Positions 41,587-50,448 of a stretch of 64,000 bases of DNA are shown here, in pieces; position 1 is the first letter of the stretch; each line of letters starts with the position of its first letter. Under the pieces are notes generated by a model, which searched no databases, was not told where the DNA came from, and was given only the letters and a program-made list of their open reading frames with translations. A program made the position numbers and the translations under genes. This DNA comes from JAWKWH01 sp041397625 (GTDB lineage Bacteria; Pseudomonadota; Alphaproteobacteria; Rhizobiales; Rhizobiaceae). Where the stretch lies: positions 434,001 to 498,000 of the forward strand of contig JAWKWH010000002.1 in NCBI GenBank assembly GCA_041397625.1, written 5' to 3'.

Positions 41587-44154
41587 ATGGACGTTGTCGT
41601 CGTCGAATCACCGGCAAAAGCGAAAACGATCAACAAGTATCTGGGGCGGGACTACAAGGTCCTCGCCTCCTTCGGCCACGTGCGCGACCTGCCGGCGAAG
41701 GACGGCTCGGTCAAGCCCGACGAGGATTTCGCCATGACCTGGGCCGCCGACGGCCCGTCGTCGAAGCGGCTGACGGATATCGCCAAGGCGGTCAGGGACG
41801 CCGACGGGCTCATCCTTGCGACCGACCCCGACCGCGAGGGCGAGGCCATTTCCTGGCATGTGCTGGAGGTGCTCAAGCAGAAACGGGCCTTGAAGGACAA
41901 GCCGGTCAGGCGCGTGGTGTTCAATGCGATCACCAAAAAGGCGGTGCTCGACGCGATCGCCAATCCGCGCGACATCGATTCGGACCTGGTCGACGCCTAT
42001 CTCGCCCGCCGGGCGCTCGACTACCTGGTCGGCTTCAACCTGTCGCCGGTGCTGTGGCGCAAACTGCCCGGTGCGCGTTCTGCCGGGCGCGTGCAGTCGG
42101 TTGCGCTCAGGCTCGTCTGCGACCGCGAGGCGGAGATCGAGCGCTTCATCCGCGAGGACTACTGGCAGGTCGCCGCCCGCCTCGCCACGCCGCGCGGCGA
42201 CGAGTTCGATGCCCGGCTCACCGTCTTCGACGGCAAGAAGCTGCAGAAGCTCGACATTTCCAGCCAGGAACAGGCCGACGACATCAAGGCGATGCTCGAC
42301 GGCGCCGGCTTCTCGACGGTTTCGGTCGAGGCCAAGCCGACGAAGCGCAATCCGGCGCCGCCCTTTACCACCTCGACGCTGCAGCAGGCGGCGTCCTCGC
42401 GGCTCGGCTTCTCGGCCTCGCGCACCATGCAGGTGGCGCAGCGGCTCTACGAGGGCATCGACATCGGCGGCGAGACGGTCGGCCTGATCACCTATATGCG
42501 GACCGACGGCGTGCAGATGGCGCCGGAGGCGCTCGACGCCGCGCGCAGCGCCATCGCCGCCGGTTTCGGCGAGCGCTACCTGCCCGACAGGCCGCGCCAC
42601 TATTCCACCAAGGCCAAGAACGCCCAGGAGGCCCACGAGGCGATCCGGCCGACCGATTTCGCCCGTTCGCCCGATCAGATGCGCGCCTATCTCGATACCG
42701 ACCAGATCCGGCTCTACGAACTTGTCTGGAAGCGCGCCACCGCAAGCCAGATGGCGGCTGCCGAAATCGAGCGCACCACCATCGAAATCGAGGCCGAAAA
42801 CGGCGGACGAACCGCCAATCTGCGCGCCAACGGCTCGGTGGTCCGGTTTGACGGTTTCATTGCCGTCTATACCGACCAGGCCGAGGACAATAATGGTGGC
42901 GACGGCGACGACGACCGACGCCTGCCGGAGATCCGCGACGGCGAGGCGCTCGCCCGCCAGGCGATCGAGGCCACGAAGCACACCACCGAGCCGCCCCCGC
43001 GCTACAGCGAGGCCTCGCTGATCAAGCGCATGGAAGAGCTCGGCATCGGCCGGCCGTCGACCTATGCCGCGACGCTGAAGACGCTGGAAGACCGCGACTA
43101 TGTGCGCATCGACAAGCGCAAGCTGATCCCCGAGGCCAAGGGGCGGCTGGTCACCACCTTCCTGGAAGGCTTCTTCGAGCGCTATGTCGAATATGATTTC
43201 ACGGCGGCGCTGGAGGAAAAGCTTGACCGCATCTCCGACGGCAAGCTTGCCTGGAAGGAGGTGCTGCGGGAATTCTGGCGCGATTTCTCCAACGCGCTCG
43301 GGGAGATCAAGGACCTGCGTGTCAGCCACGTGCTCGACACGCTCAACGAGGAACTGGCGCCGCTGGTGTTCCCGCCGCGCGAGGACGGCAAGGACGCGCG
43401 CCTTTGCCCTCGCTGCGGTACCGGCAACCTGTCGCTGAAACTCAGCCGTTACGGCGCCTTCATCGGCTGTTCGAACTATCCCGAATGCGGCTTCACCCGC
43501 CAGCTCGGCGAAAACGGCGAAGGCGCCAACGGCGCGGGCGGAGCCGACCGGGTGCTCGGCACCGATCCCTACACGTCGGAGGAGATCCAGCTGAAAAACG
43601 GCCGCTTCGGCCCCTATGTGCAGCGCGGCGAGGGCAAGGAAGCCAAACGCGCCAGCCTGCCCAAGGGCTGGGCGCCCGAGACGATCGACCACGAGAAGGC
43701 TCTGGCGCTGTTGTCGCTGCCGCGCGACATCGGCGCGCATCCCGAAACCGGCAAGATGATCTCCGCCGGCATCGGCCGCTACGGCCCGTTCGTGCTGCAT
43801 GACGGCACCTACGCCAATCTCGACAATGTCGAGGACGTGTTCTCGATCGGCATCAATCGCGCCGTCGCGCTGATCGCCGAGAAGAAGGCCAATGGCGGCG
43901 GGCGCGGCCGCGCCGCGGCGACTGTATTGAAGGATCTGGGCGACCATCCCGACGGCGGCGGCAAGGTGACCGTGCGCGACGGCCGCTATGGGCCCTACGT
44001 CAATTTTGGCAAGATCAACGCCACCCTGCCCAAGGGCAAGGAACCGGCCTCGGTGACGCTCGATGAGGCGGTGGAACTGATCGCCGCCAAGGCGGCCAAG
44101 GGCGGCAAGAAGCCGGCGCGCAGGAAAGCGGCCAAGAAAACGAAGGCGCAGTGA
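41587..44154 (+). CDS. topA: DNA topoisomerase I
   Basis: 855-residue type IA topoisomerase that relaxes negative supercoils. The Toprim domain starts MDVVVVESPAKAKTINKYLG with DPDREGEA. The active-site tyrosine is Y303 in LITYMRTDG. One four-cysteine zinc ribbon (CPRCGTGN...CSNYPEC, near residues 606-630) is followed by three zinc-free repeats of the form GRFGPYVQ, IGRYGPFVL and DGRYGPYVN, and a lysine-rich tail (KKPARRKAAKKTKAQ) that helps in strand passage. The ATG at 41587 is preceded by GAGGGA. rnr starts directly at the stop codon. Confidence 0.96.
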   Translation: MDVVVVESPAKAKTINKYLGRDYKVLASFGHVRDLPAKDGSVKPDEDFAMTWAADGPSSKRLTDIAKAVRDADGLILATDPDREGEAISWHVLEVLKQKRALKDKPVRRVVFNAITKKAVLDAIANPRDIDSDLVDAYLARRALDYLVGFNLSPVLWRKLPGARSAGRVQSVALRLVCDREAEIERFIREDYWQVAARLATPRGDEFDARLTVFDGKKLQKLDISSQEQADDIKAMLDGAGFSTVSVEAKPTKRNPAPPFTTSTLQQAASSRLGFSASRTMQVAQRLYEGIDIGGETVGLITYMRTDGVQMAPEALDAARSAIAAGFGERYLPDRPRHYSTKAKNAQEAHEAIRPTDFARSPDQMRAYLDTDQIRLYELVWKRATASQMAAAEIERTTIEIEAENGGRTANLRANGSVVRFDGFIAVYTDQAEDNNGGDGDDDRRLPEIRDGEALARQAIEATKHTTEPPPRYSEASLIKRMEELGIGRPSTYAATLKTLEDRDYVRIDKRKLIPEAKGRLVTTFLEGFFERYVEYDFTAALEEKLDRISDGKLAWKEVLREFWRDFSNALGEIKDLRVSHVLDTLNEELAPLVFPPREDGKDARLCPRCGTGNLSLKLSRYGAFIGCSNYPECGFTRQLGENGEGANGAGGADRVLGTDPYTSEEIQLKNGRFGPYVQRGEGKEAKRASLPKGWAPETIDHEKALALLSLPRDIGAHPETGKMISAGIGRYGPFVLHDGTYANLDNVEDVFSIGINRAVALIAEKKANGGGRGRAAATVLKDLGDHPDGGGKVTVRDGRYGPYVNFGKINATLPKGKEPASVTLDEAVELIAAKAAKGGKKPARRKAAKKTKAQ

Positions 44155-46467
44155 TTGGCCCGCCGCGCGAGCAAAACGTCCCGACCGTCCCGCAGGCGCG
44201 CGGCGGCGACCTCTGCCCGCAAGATGCCGACGCGCGACGAGATTCTGCGCTTCATCGCCGAGAACCCGGATCGCGCCTCCAAGCGCGACATCGCCAAGGC
44301 GTTCGCGGTTCGCGGCGACGCCCGCGTCAAGCTGAAGATCCTGCTGCGCGAACTGGAGGATGAAGGCCTCGTCGAAAGGCGGCGCAAGCGGCTGATCAAG
44401 CCGGGCGCCCTGCCCCACGTCACCGTGCTCGACATCTACGGCCGCGATGCCGATGGCGGCCTGCTCGGCCGGCCGGCGGAATGGAGCGGCGGCCCGGGCG
44501 AGGAACCGCCGGTCGTCGCGGTCTCGGCCGGGCGGAGCCAGCGCGGTCAGACGGCGGGCGTCGGCCAGCGGGTGCTGGCGCGGACCTTCGCCAATGAAGA
44601 CCCCTCCGGCCCCGAATACTCCGCGCGGGTCATGAAGGTGCTGGAAAAACGCCAGACGGTGGCGCTCGGCGTGCTGCGCAGGGCCGATGACGGCAGCTAC
44701 CGGCTGGAACCGGTGGAACGCCGCCAGCCCGAACTGGCGATCGACGAGGATGGGCTCGGCTCGGCCAAACCCGGCGACCTGGTGGAGGCCGAACCCGTGC
44801 GCCAGGGCCGTTACGGCCCGGCCCGCGGCAGGGTGATCACGGTCGTCGGCTCGCTCGCCTCGGAAAAATCGATCTCGATGATCGCGCTGCACGCGCACGA
44901 GATCCCGCACATCTTCCCGCCGCAGGTGCTGGAGGACGCAGCGGCCATCGAACCGGTCGAGGCCGGTGCCGGCGGGCGGGAGGACTGGCGCGACATGCCG
45001 CTGATCACAATCGATCCGGCCGACGCCAAGGACCATGACGACGCGGTCTACGCCGAGCCAGACACCGACAAGGCCAATCCGGGCGGCGCGGTCGTCACCG
45101 TCGCCATCGCCGACGTCGCCGCCTATGTGCGCCCCGACAGCCCGCTCGACCGCGAGGCGCTGAAGCGCGGCAACTCGGTCTACTTCCCCGACCGCGTCGT
45201 GCCGATGCTGCCGGAGCGCATCTCCAACGATCTGTGCTCGCTCAGGCAGGACGAGGACCGGCCGGCGATGGCCGTGCGCATGGTGTTTTCCGCCGACGGG
45301 CGCAAGCTCCGCCATTCCTTCCACCGCATCATGATGCGGTCGTCGGCCCGGCTTTCCTACGTGCAGGCGCAAGGCGCGATCGACGGCGCGCCCGACGAGC
45401 AGACGGGCAAGATCCTCGACACGGTGCTGAAGCCGCTGTGGCAGGCCTACGGGATCGTCAGGCGCGGCCGCGACGCACGCGAACCGCTGGAACTGGACCT
45501 GCCGGAACGCAAGATCCTGCTCAACGAGGACGGCACCGTCGACCGGGTGGTGGTGCCCGACCGCCTCGAAGCGCACAAGCTGATCGAGGAGTTCATGATC
45601 CAGGCAAACGTGGCGGCCGCCGAGACGCTCGAAGCCAGGCGTCAGGCGCTGATCTACCGCATCCACGACGCGCCGTCGCTGGCAAAGCAGGAGGCGTTGC
45701 GCGACTTCCTGAAGACCATCGGGTTGTCGCTGGCGCGCGGCGCGCAGTTGCGGCCGGCGCAGTTCAACGCGATCCTCGCCCGCGTAGCCGGCGAGGACCA
45801 CGAGCAACTGGTCAACGAGGTGGTCTTGCGGTCGCAGAGCCAAGCCGAATACGCGCCCGGCAATATCGGCCATTTCGGCCTCAACCTGCGCCGTTACGCC
45901 CACTTCACCTCGCCGATCAGGCGCTATGCCGACCTGATCGTACACCGGGCGCTCATCGCCGCGCTCGGCCTCGGCAAGGACGGGCTTCGTCCCGGCGACG
46001 AGGCGCGGCTGGAGGAGATTTCCGGCCTGATCTCGGCGTCGGAACGCCGGGCGATGGCGGCGGAGCGCGACACCGTCGACCGGCTGATCGCCGAGCACCT
46101 GTCGACCCGCGTCGGCGAGGCGTTCGCCGGCCGTATCGCCGGCGTCGTCAACGCCGGCCTGTTCGTCCAGCTGCAGCATTTCGGCGCAGACGGCTTCGTG
46201 CCCGTGTCCACTCTGGGCGACGACTACTATGTTTACGACGAAACCGCCCACGCGCTGACCGGTCAGCGGAGCGGTGCGGGCTACCGCCTTGGCGACATGG
46301 TGGAGGTTCGCCTCGTCGATGTCGCGCCAATGGCCGGCTCGATCCAGTTCGAGATGCTGAGCGAGCCGCGGCCGATGCCGGCATCGGTGCGCTCGCACCA
46401 CAAGGGCAAGACGGGCCGGCGAAACACCAGGGCGCGCGGCCGTGCCGGCCCGCGCAGACGGAGATGA
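44155..46467 (+). CDS. rnr: Ribonuclease R
   Basis: 770-residue RNB-family 3'-5' exoribonuclease that degrades structured RNA. A basic N-terminal stretch leads to a winged helix (RDEILRFIAENPDRASKRDI), cold-shock-type domains, the RNB catalytic domain with TIDPADAKDHDDAVYAE and later YAHFTSPIRRYADLIVHRAL, an S1 domain (VGEAFAGRIAGVVNAGLFVQL) and a short basic tail (RARGRAGPRRRR). Start is a TTG abutting the topA stop; an ATG at 44224 is an alternative that would drop 23 basic residues. Confidence 0.95.
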   Translation: MARRASKTSRPSRRRAAATSARKMPTRDEILRFIAENPDRASKRDIAKAFAVRGDARVKLKILLRELEDEGLVERRRKRLIKPGALPHVTVLDIYGRDADGGLLGRPAEWSGGPGEEPPVVAVSAGRSQRGQTAGVGQRVLARTFANEDPSGPEYSARVMKVLEKRQTVALGVLRRADDGSYRLEPVERRQPELAIDEDGLGSAKPGDLVEAEPVRQGRYGPARGRVITVVGSLASEKSISMIALHAHEIPHIFPPQVLEDAAAIEPVEAGAGGREDWRDMPLITIDPADAKDHDDAVYAEPDTDKANPGGAVVTVAIADVAAYVRPDSPLDREALKRGNSVYFPDRVVPMLPERISNDLCSLRQDEDRPAMAVRMVFSADGRKLRHSFHRIMMRSSARLSYVQAQGAIDGAPDEQTGKILDTVLKPLWQAYGIVRRGRDAREPLELDLPERKILLNEDGTVDRVVVPDRLEAHKLIEEFMIQANVAAAETLEARRQALIYRIHDAPSLAKQEALRDFLKTIGLSLARGAQLRPAQFNAILARVAGEDHEQLVNEVVLRSQSQAEYAPGNIGHFGLNLRRYAHFTSPIRRYADLIVHRALIAALGLGKDGLRPGDEARLEEISGLISASERRAMAAERDTVDRLIAEHLSTRVGEAFAGRIAGVVNAGLFVQLQHFGADGFVPVSTLGDDYYVYDETAHALTGQRSGAGYRLGDMVEVRLVDVAPMAGSIQFEMLSEPRPMPASVRSHHKGKTGRRNTRARGRAGPRRRR

Positions 46468-46904
46468 CGATGGGATTGCAGATTATCGACGGTCATGAAA
46501 GCGCCGGGCGGAACCCGCGCAGCGTGTGGCAAGCGATGAAGCGCGGTGCCCTGAACCGCTGCCCGAACTGTGGCGATGGCCGCCTGTTCGCCTCCTTCGT
46601 CAAGACCAACGAGTATTGCGGCCATTGCGGCCAGGCGTTTCACCATCACCGCGCCGACGACCTGCCTGCCTATCTGGTCATCTTCATTGTCGGGCACATC
46701 GTGGTCGGCCTGTTCATGGGCGTCGAGGCGACGTCGGAACTGACCTTGTGGCAGCATCTGGCGATGTGGATTCCGCTCACCATCGTCCTTTCGCTTGCCC
46801 TGCTGCGGCCGGTCAAGGGCGCCGTCGTCGGCCTGCAATGGGCGCTTTACATGCACGGCTTCGGCGGCCACGATGACGTGATCGAATCCCATCCGGAAGC
46901 CTGA
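46464..46904 (+). CDS. DUF983 family zinc-ribbon membrane protein
   Basis: 146 residues. A rubredoxin-like zinc ribbon (LNRCPNCGDGRLFASFVK, then YCGHCGQAF) is followed by two membrane helices (about 68-92 and 96-122). The family is often near cytochrome oxidase genes, but here it is in the topA-rnr operon, which is the usual rhizobial position. The ATG overlaps the rnr stop. Function unknown. Confidence 0.88.
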   Translation: MTMGLQIIDGHESAGRNPRSVWQAMKRGALNRCPNCGDGRLFASFVKTNEYCGHCGQAFHHHRADDLPAYLVIFIVGHIVVGLFMGVEATSELTLWQHLAMWIPLTIVLSLALLRPVKGAVVGLQWALYMHGFGGHDDVIESHPEA

Positions 46905-46914
46905 CGGAAACCCT

Positions 46915-47688
46915 ATGCCGGCTGAAAAACCACTGGGCGCGGCCATGCGAAACCTCACCCGCAAACAGATCGACAATGCCGAATCGAAGGATTTCGCCCT
47001 CGGCAAGGGACCGCTCAGGCCGCGCGACGCCGGCACGCTGATCCTGCTCGACCGCCGTGGCGGCGTTCCCCATGTGCTGATCGGCCGGCGCCACCGCGAC
47101 CACGCATTCATGCCCGGCAAGTTCGTGTTTCCGGGCGGACGCACCGACCCGGCCGACGGACGCATCAAGACCACCGACGCGCTCGACCGGCGCGAACTCG
47201 CCAAGCTGACCGCCGGGCCCGGACGGCGCGCCTCGCCGACGCGGGCGCGCGCCATCGCGCTCAGCGCCATCCGCGAAACCTACGAGGAAGCCGGCTTCCT
47301 GATCGGCCGCAGGGGCGATTTCCAGACCAGCCATGCCGACTGGCAGGGTTTCGTCGATCATGGCGTCGAGCCGATGCTGTCGGGCCTGCATTTCATCGCC
47401 CGCGCCATTACCCCGCCGGGGCGGGTGCGCCGTTTCGATACACGCTTCCTCGCCGCATTCACCGACAGCGTGGCGATGGAACTCGACAATGGCGGACCGA
47501 CCAACGAGCTGGAGGAACTGATCTGGCTGCCGATCGCCGAGGCGATGGAGGCCGACATTCCGGTGATTACCAAGACCATACTCGACGAGCTCGACAGGCG
47601 GCTTGCGGCCGATCCCGGGCTCGCGCCCGGCCACGACGTGCCGTTCTACCACATGAAGCACAACCGCTTCCGCCGGGATATCCTTTGA
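46915..47688 (+). CDS. NUDIX hydrolase
   Basis: 257 residues. The Nudix box is split: FPGGRTDPADGR is separated from the core AIRETYEEAGFLIG by about 45 residues, as in the NUDT19-like branch that acts on acyl-CoA or other bulky diphosphates. GX5E spacing is therefore not classic, but REtyEEaGf is intact. It follows DUF983 by 10 bp and precedes the MFS gene by 7 bp, indicating one transcript. Confidence 0.9.
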   Translation: MPAEKPLGAAMRNLTRKQIDNAESKDFALGKGPLRPRDAGTLILLDRRGGVPHVLIGRRHRDHAFMPGKFVFPGGRTDPADGRIKTTDALDRRELAKLTAGPGRRASPTRARAIALSAIRETYEEAGFLIGRRGDFQTSHADWQGFVDHGVEPMLSGLHFIARAITPPGRVRRFDTRFLAAFTDSVAMELDNGGPTNELEELIWLPIAEAMEADIPVITKTILDELDRRLAADPGLAPGHDVPFYHMKHNRFRRDIL

Positions 47689-47695
47689 GACACCC

Positions 47696-48850
47696 ATGGA
47701 CGCCGTCGAGACCATCCGCTGGCGTGGTGTGATCGCGTCCATCGCGTCGATCTCGGTTGTCGGCATCGCCATCGGGCTCGCCATTCCGCTGCTGTCGACC
47801 ATCCTGGAAAACCGCGGCTACTCGGCAACGCTGATCGGGCTGAATACAGCGATGGCGGGTATCGCCTCGCTTGCCGCCGCACCGGTCGCCACGCCGTTGG
47901 CGGTGCGCTACGGCGTCGTACCGCTGCTGCTCGTCGCAATCGTCACGACGGCGCTGTCATTCTGCGCCTTCTACTTCGCTACCGAGTTCTGGATGTGGTT
48001 TCCGCTGCGCGTCGTGCTGCACGGTGCGCTGACCATGGTCTTCATCCTGTCGGAGTTCTGGATCACAGCGTCGGCGCCGGCCGACCGGCGCGGCTTCGTG
48101 CTCGGCATCTATGCCACGCTCCTGTCGGGTGGCTTCGCGCTCGGGCCATGGCTGTTTGCCGTCCTTGGCAGCGGAGGGTTTGCGCCCTTCGGCGCCGGAA
48201 CCGCATTGGTGCTGGCCTCGATCGTACCGGTGCTGGCGGCGGTCAGGCACGGGCCCAGGCTCGAAGCCGGCGAGCGGCAGGGCGGCGTCATCCGCTACTC
48301 GCTGGTGGTGCCGACGGCGACCGCCGCGGTCCTCGTGTTCGGCGCGGTTGAAACCGGCGGCTTCGCGCTGTTTCCGGTCTACGGCGCGCGCATCGGCTAT
48401 TCGGAGGCCGACGCCGCGCTGCTGATCAGCATGATCGGCCTCGGCAATGTCGCCTTGCAACTGCCGCTCGGCATCGTCTCCGACCGTGTCGGCGACCGGC
48501 GCGTCATGCTGGCGGCGCTGGCGGCGATCGGCTTTGCCGGCATCCTGCTCCTGCCGCTGACCGACGGCAACTGGCCGATGGCGGCGCTGTTGATGTTCTT
48601 CTGGGGCGGGGCGACCGGCGGGCTCTATGTGGTGGGTCTCGCCCATCTTGGCGCCAAACTGTCCGGCCGGGAACTCGCGGCGGCCAACGCGGCCTTCGTG
48701 TTCTGCTATTCGCTCGGCATGCTGGCCGGGCCGCAGGTGATCGGCATCGGCATGGACATCACCGGCCCTGCCGGCTTCGCCTGGACGATCGCGCTGTTCT
48801 TTTTCGTCTACACCGCATTTGCGCTTCGGCGTATCGCTCGCCACACTTGA
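47696..48850 (+). CDS. MFS transporter
   Basis: 384 residues, about 12 membrane helices. It lacks a strong drug-efflux signature; ADRRGFVLGIYATLLSGGFALGPWL is the conserved loop and helix region in the middle, and GIVSDRVGDRRVMLAAL the loop between helices 8 and 9. It resembles the YcaD/UMF group. The substrate is unknown. It ends the topA operon; rpmG, 100 bp on, has a possible promoter inside the end of this gene. Confidence 0.88.
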   Translation: MDAVETIRWRGVIASIASISVVGIAIGLAIPLLSTILENRGYSATLIGLNTAMAGIASLAAAPVATPLAVRYGVVPLLLVAIVTTALSFCAFYFATEFWMWFPLRVVLHGALTMVFILSEFWITASAPADRRGFVLGIYATLLSGGFALGPWLFAVLGSGGFAPFGAGTALVLASIVPVLAAVRHGPRLEAGERQGGVIRYSLVVPTATAAVLVFGAVETGGFALFPVYGARIGYSEADAALLISMIGLGNVALQLPLGIVSDRVGDRRVMLAALAAIGFAGILLLPLTDGNWPMAALLMFFWGGATGGLYVVGLAHLGAKLSGRELAAANAAFVFCYSLGMLAGPQVIGIGMDITGPAGFAWTIALFFFVYTAFALRRIARHT

Positions 48851-48874
48851 CTTTCGGCGCGCGTTCTTTATGTG
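48846..48874 (+). promoter_or_regulatory. Candidate promoter for rpmG
   Basis: CTTGAC lies across the MFS stop codon and is followed after 17 bases by TATGTG. The -35 and spacing fit the alphaproteobacterial consensus well; the -10 is moderate. It would give a leader of about 70 bases before rpmG. Confidence 0.45.
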
Positions 48875-48950
48875 TCCGGCGACATTGCCGCGGCCGGGCG
48901 CATGCGCCGGCGCAGGCGACAGCGATTTACCGACAAGGCGGACAGACGAA

Positions 48951-49118
48951 ATGGCCAAGGCTACGACCATCAAGATCAGGCTCAACTCGACGGCCGACAC
49001 CGGCTTCTTCTACGTGACCAAGAAGAACAGCCGCACGATGACCGAGAAGATGACCAAGCGCAAATACGATCCGGTCGCGCGCAAGCATGTCGAGTTCAAG
49101 GAAGGCAAGATCAAATAG
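48951..49118 (+). CDS. rpmG: 50S ribosomal protein L33
   Basis: 55 residues: AKATTIKIRLNSTADTGFFY, then TKKNSRTMTEKM and KYDPVARKHVEFKEGKIK, a cysteine-free L33 of the usual proteobacterial length. The ATG at 48951 follows a GACAGACGAA leader; upstream in-frame codons are not part of L33. In other rhizobia I recall it next to pleD; here a 10-kb block intervenes. Confidence 0.96.
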   Translation: MAKATTIKIRLNSTADTGFFYVTKKNSRTMTEKMTKRKYDPVARKHVEFKEGKIK

Positions 49119-49141
49119 ATCGAAGCCCCTCCCCGGAAACG

Positions 49142-49164
49142 AAAAAACGCCGCGACTTGCGGCG
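49142..49164 (-). terminator. Intrinsic terminator reading on the minus strand
   Basis: A 6-bp G+C stem (CGCCGC, five-base loop, complement) is followed on the minus strand by a run of six T. It lies downstream of the BMP transporter operon, beyond the palindromic repeat, and would stop transcripts before they run into rpmG. Confidence 0.55.
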
Positions 49165-49168
49165 CTCC

Positions 49169-49262
49169 CAGATCGCATACGAACCCCGTCGATTTTGAAC
49201 TGACCCCCGAAAGTTGGACACCAACCTTCGGGGGTCAGTTCACATTTGCCGGGGGGTCGTCA
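49169..49262. repeat. Palindromic repeat, copy 1
   Basis: The core at 49196-49242 is a 22-bp inverted repeat with a three-base loop and one mismatch (at 49212). Its arms begin TGAACTGACCCCCGAA, which looks like the outward-facing ends of an IS3/IS150-type element with the interior lost. The 27 bp to the left and about 20 bp to the right are also similar to copy 2 at 59278-59368, in the same orientation. There is no transposase nearby. Confidence 0.8.
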
Positions 49263-49290
49263 AAAGTTTGAGGGCGCCGAAAGGCGCCCT
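49261..49290 (-). terminator. Terminator of the BMP transporter operon
   Basis: A perfect 8-bp stem AGGGCGCC with a four-base loop lies 26 bp after the stop of the solute-binding gene and is followed on the minus strand by CAAACTTTTG. The stem is strong; the T-tract is interrupted. Confidence 0.55.
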
Positions 49291-49315
49291 CCCTCGCAAG
49301 CATCGGCAAGCCGGA

Positions 49316-50383
49316 TCACTGCGGAAGCTGGTCGTCCACGCCTTCGACATAGAAGTTCATGCCGAGCAGGGTGCCGTCGTCGGACACCTCGCCCTCCTTG
49401 AGCCATTCGGACCCGTCCTGCTTCTTGACCGGACCGGTGAAGGGATGCAGCGAGCCGTCCTTGATTGCCGCTTCGGTTTTCTCTGCCATCGCCTTCACGT
49501 CGTCCGGCATGTTGGTGTAGGGCGCCATCGTCAGGATGCCGTCCTTCAGACCATCCCAACTCTGCTCTCCGCCCTTCCAGGTACCGTCCATCGCCATCTT
49601 TATGCGTTTGGCGTAGTAATAGCCCCAAGTGTCCTCGATCGCCGAAAGCTGCGCATTCGGTCCGGCCTTGATCTGGTCAAAAGCCTGGCCAAAGGCATGG
49701 ATGCCGCGTTCTTCGGCAACCTGCATCGGGCCGGTCGAATCGGTGTGCTGGGTGATAATGTCCACACCCTGATCGATCAGCGCCTTGGCGGCGTCGGCTT
49801 CCTTGCCGGCATCGAACCAGGTGTTGACCCAGACCACCTTCAGCTTGAAGTCCGGATTGACCGAGCGCGCGCCTTGCAGGAAGGCGTTGATGCCCATCAC
49901 GACCTCGGGGATCGGGAAAGAGGCAATGTAGCCGGCGATGCCGGTCTTCGACACTTTGCCGGCAATCTGGCCAATAATGTAGCGGCCTTCATAGAAGCGC
50001 GAATTGTAGGTCGTCACGTTCGGCGCAGTCTTGTAGCCGGTCGCATGCTCAAATTTCACGTCGGGAAACTTCTCCGCAACCGCCAGCGTAGCATCCATGA
50101 AGCCGAATGACGTCGTGAAAATAATACCGCAACCGGAACGGGCAAAGCGCGTGATCGCACGTTCGGCGTCCGGGCCCTCGGGAACGTTTTCAACAAACAC
50201 GGTCTCGACGGCGTCGCCAAGTTCATCCTGCGCATATTGGCGGCCGGCGTCGTGGGCCTGCGTCCAGCCGCCATCGGTCTTCGAGCCGACATAGAGGAAG
50301 CAAGCCTTGTAGGGCGCCGCCTGCGCAGCTCCGGCAAGCATCAGCGCAAGCGCCGTTGAAAGTCCGAGAATAACCTTGTTCAT
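49316..50383 (-). CDS. BMP family ABC transporter substrate-binding protein
   Basis: 355 residues with a signal peptide (MNKVILGLSTALALMLAGAAQA). The BMP/PnrA-like fold binds purine nucleosides in characterised members: SKTDGGWTQAHDAGRQYA, FFTTSFGFMD-like IIFTTSFGFMDATL and DTWGYYYAKRI fit the family. It is the last gene of an ATPase-permease-permease-binding protein operon on the minus strand. Signal processing is at AQA/AP with no lipobox cysteine, so the protein is soluble and periplasmic. Confidence 0.92.
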   Translation of the reverse strand: MNKVILGLSTALALMLAGAAQAAPYKACFLYVGSKTDGGWTQAHDAGRQYAQDELGDAVETVFVENVPEGPDAERAITRFARSGCGIIFTTSFGFMDATLAVAEKFPDVKFEHATGYKTAPNVTTYNSRFYEGRYIIGQIAGKVSKTGIAGYIASFPIPEVVMGINAFLQGARSVNPDFKLKVVWVNTWFDAGKEADAAKALIDQGVDIITQHTDSTGPMQVAEERGIHAFGQAFDQIKAGPNAQLSAIEDTWGYYYAKRIKMAMDGTWKGGEQSWDGLKDGILTMAPYTNMPDDVKAMAEKTEAAIKDGSLHPFTGPVKKQDGSEWLKEGEVSDDGTLLGMNFYVEGVDDQLPQ

Positions 50384-50448
50384 CTATTCACCTTTCTGTG
50401 GTTCTCCGGAAAATCCGGGTTCGGTCGAATATGATGGGCCGTCCCCCA

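Noticed and set aside
41608..46401. A 1597-codon open frame on the minus strand opposite topA and rnr
   Set aside because: It is the antisense shadow of two real genes in high-GC DNA. Its translation is rich in Arg, His, Gly and Asp with no domain, whereas the plus strand encodes complete TopA and RNase R.
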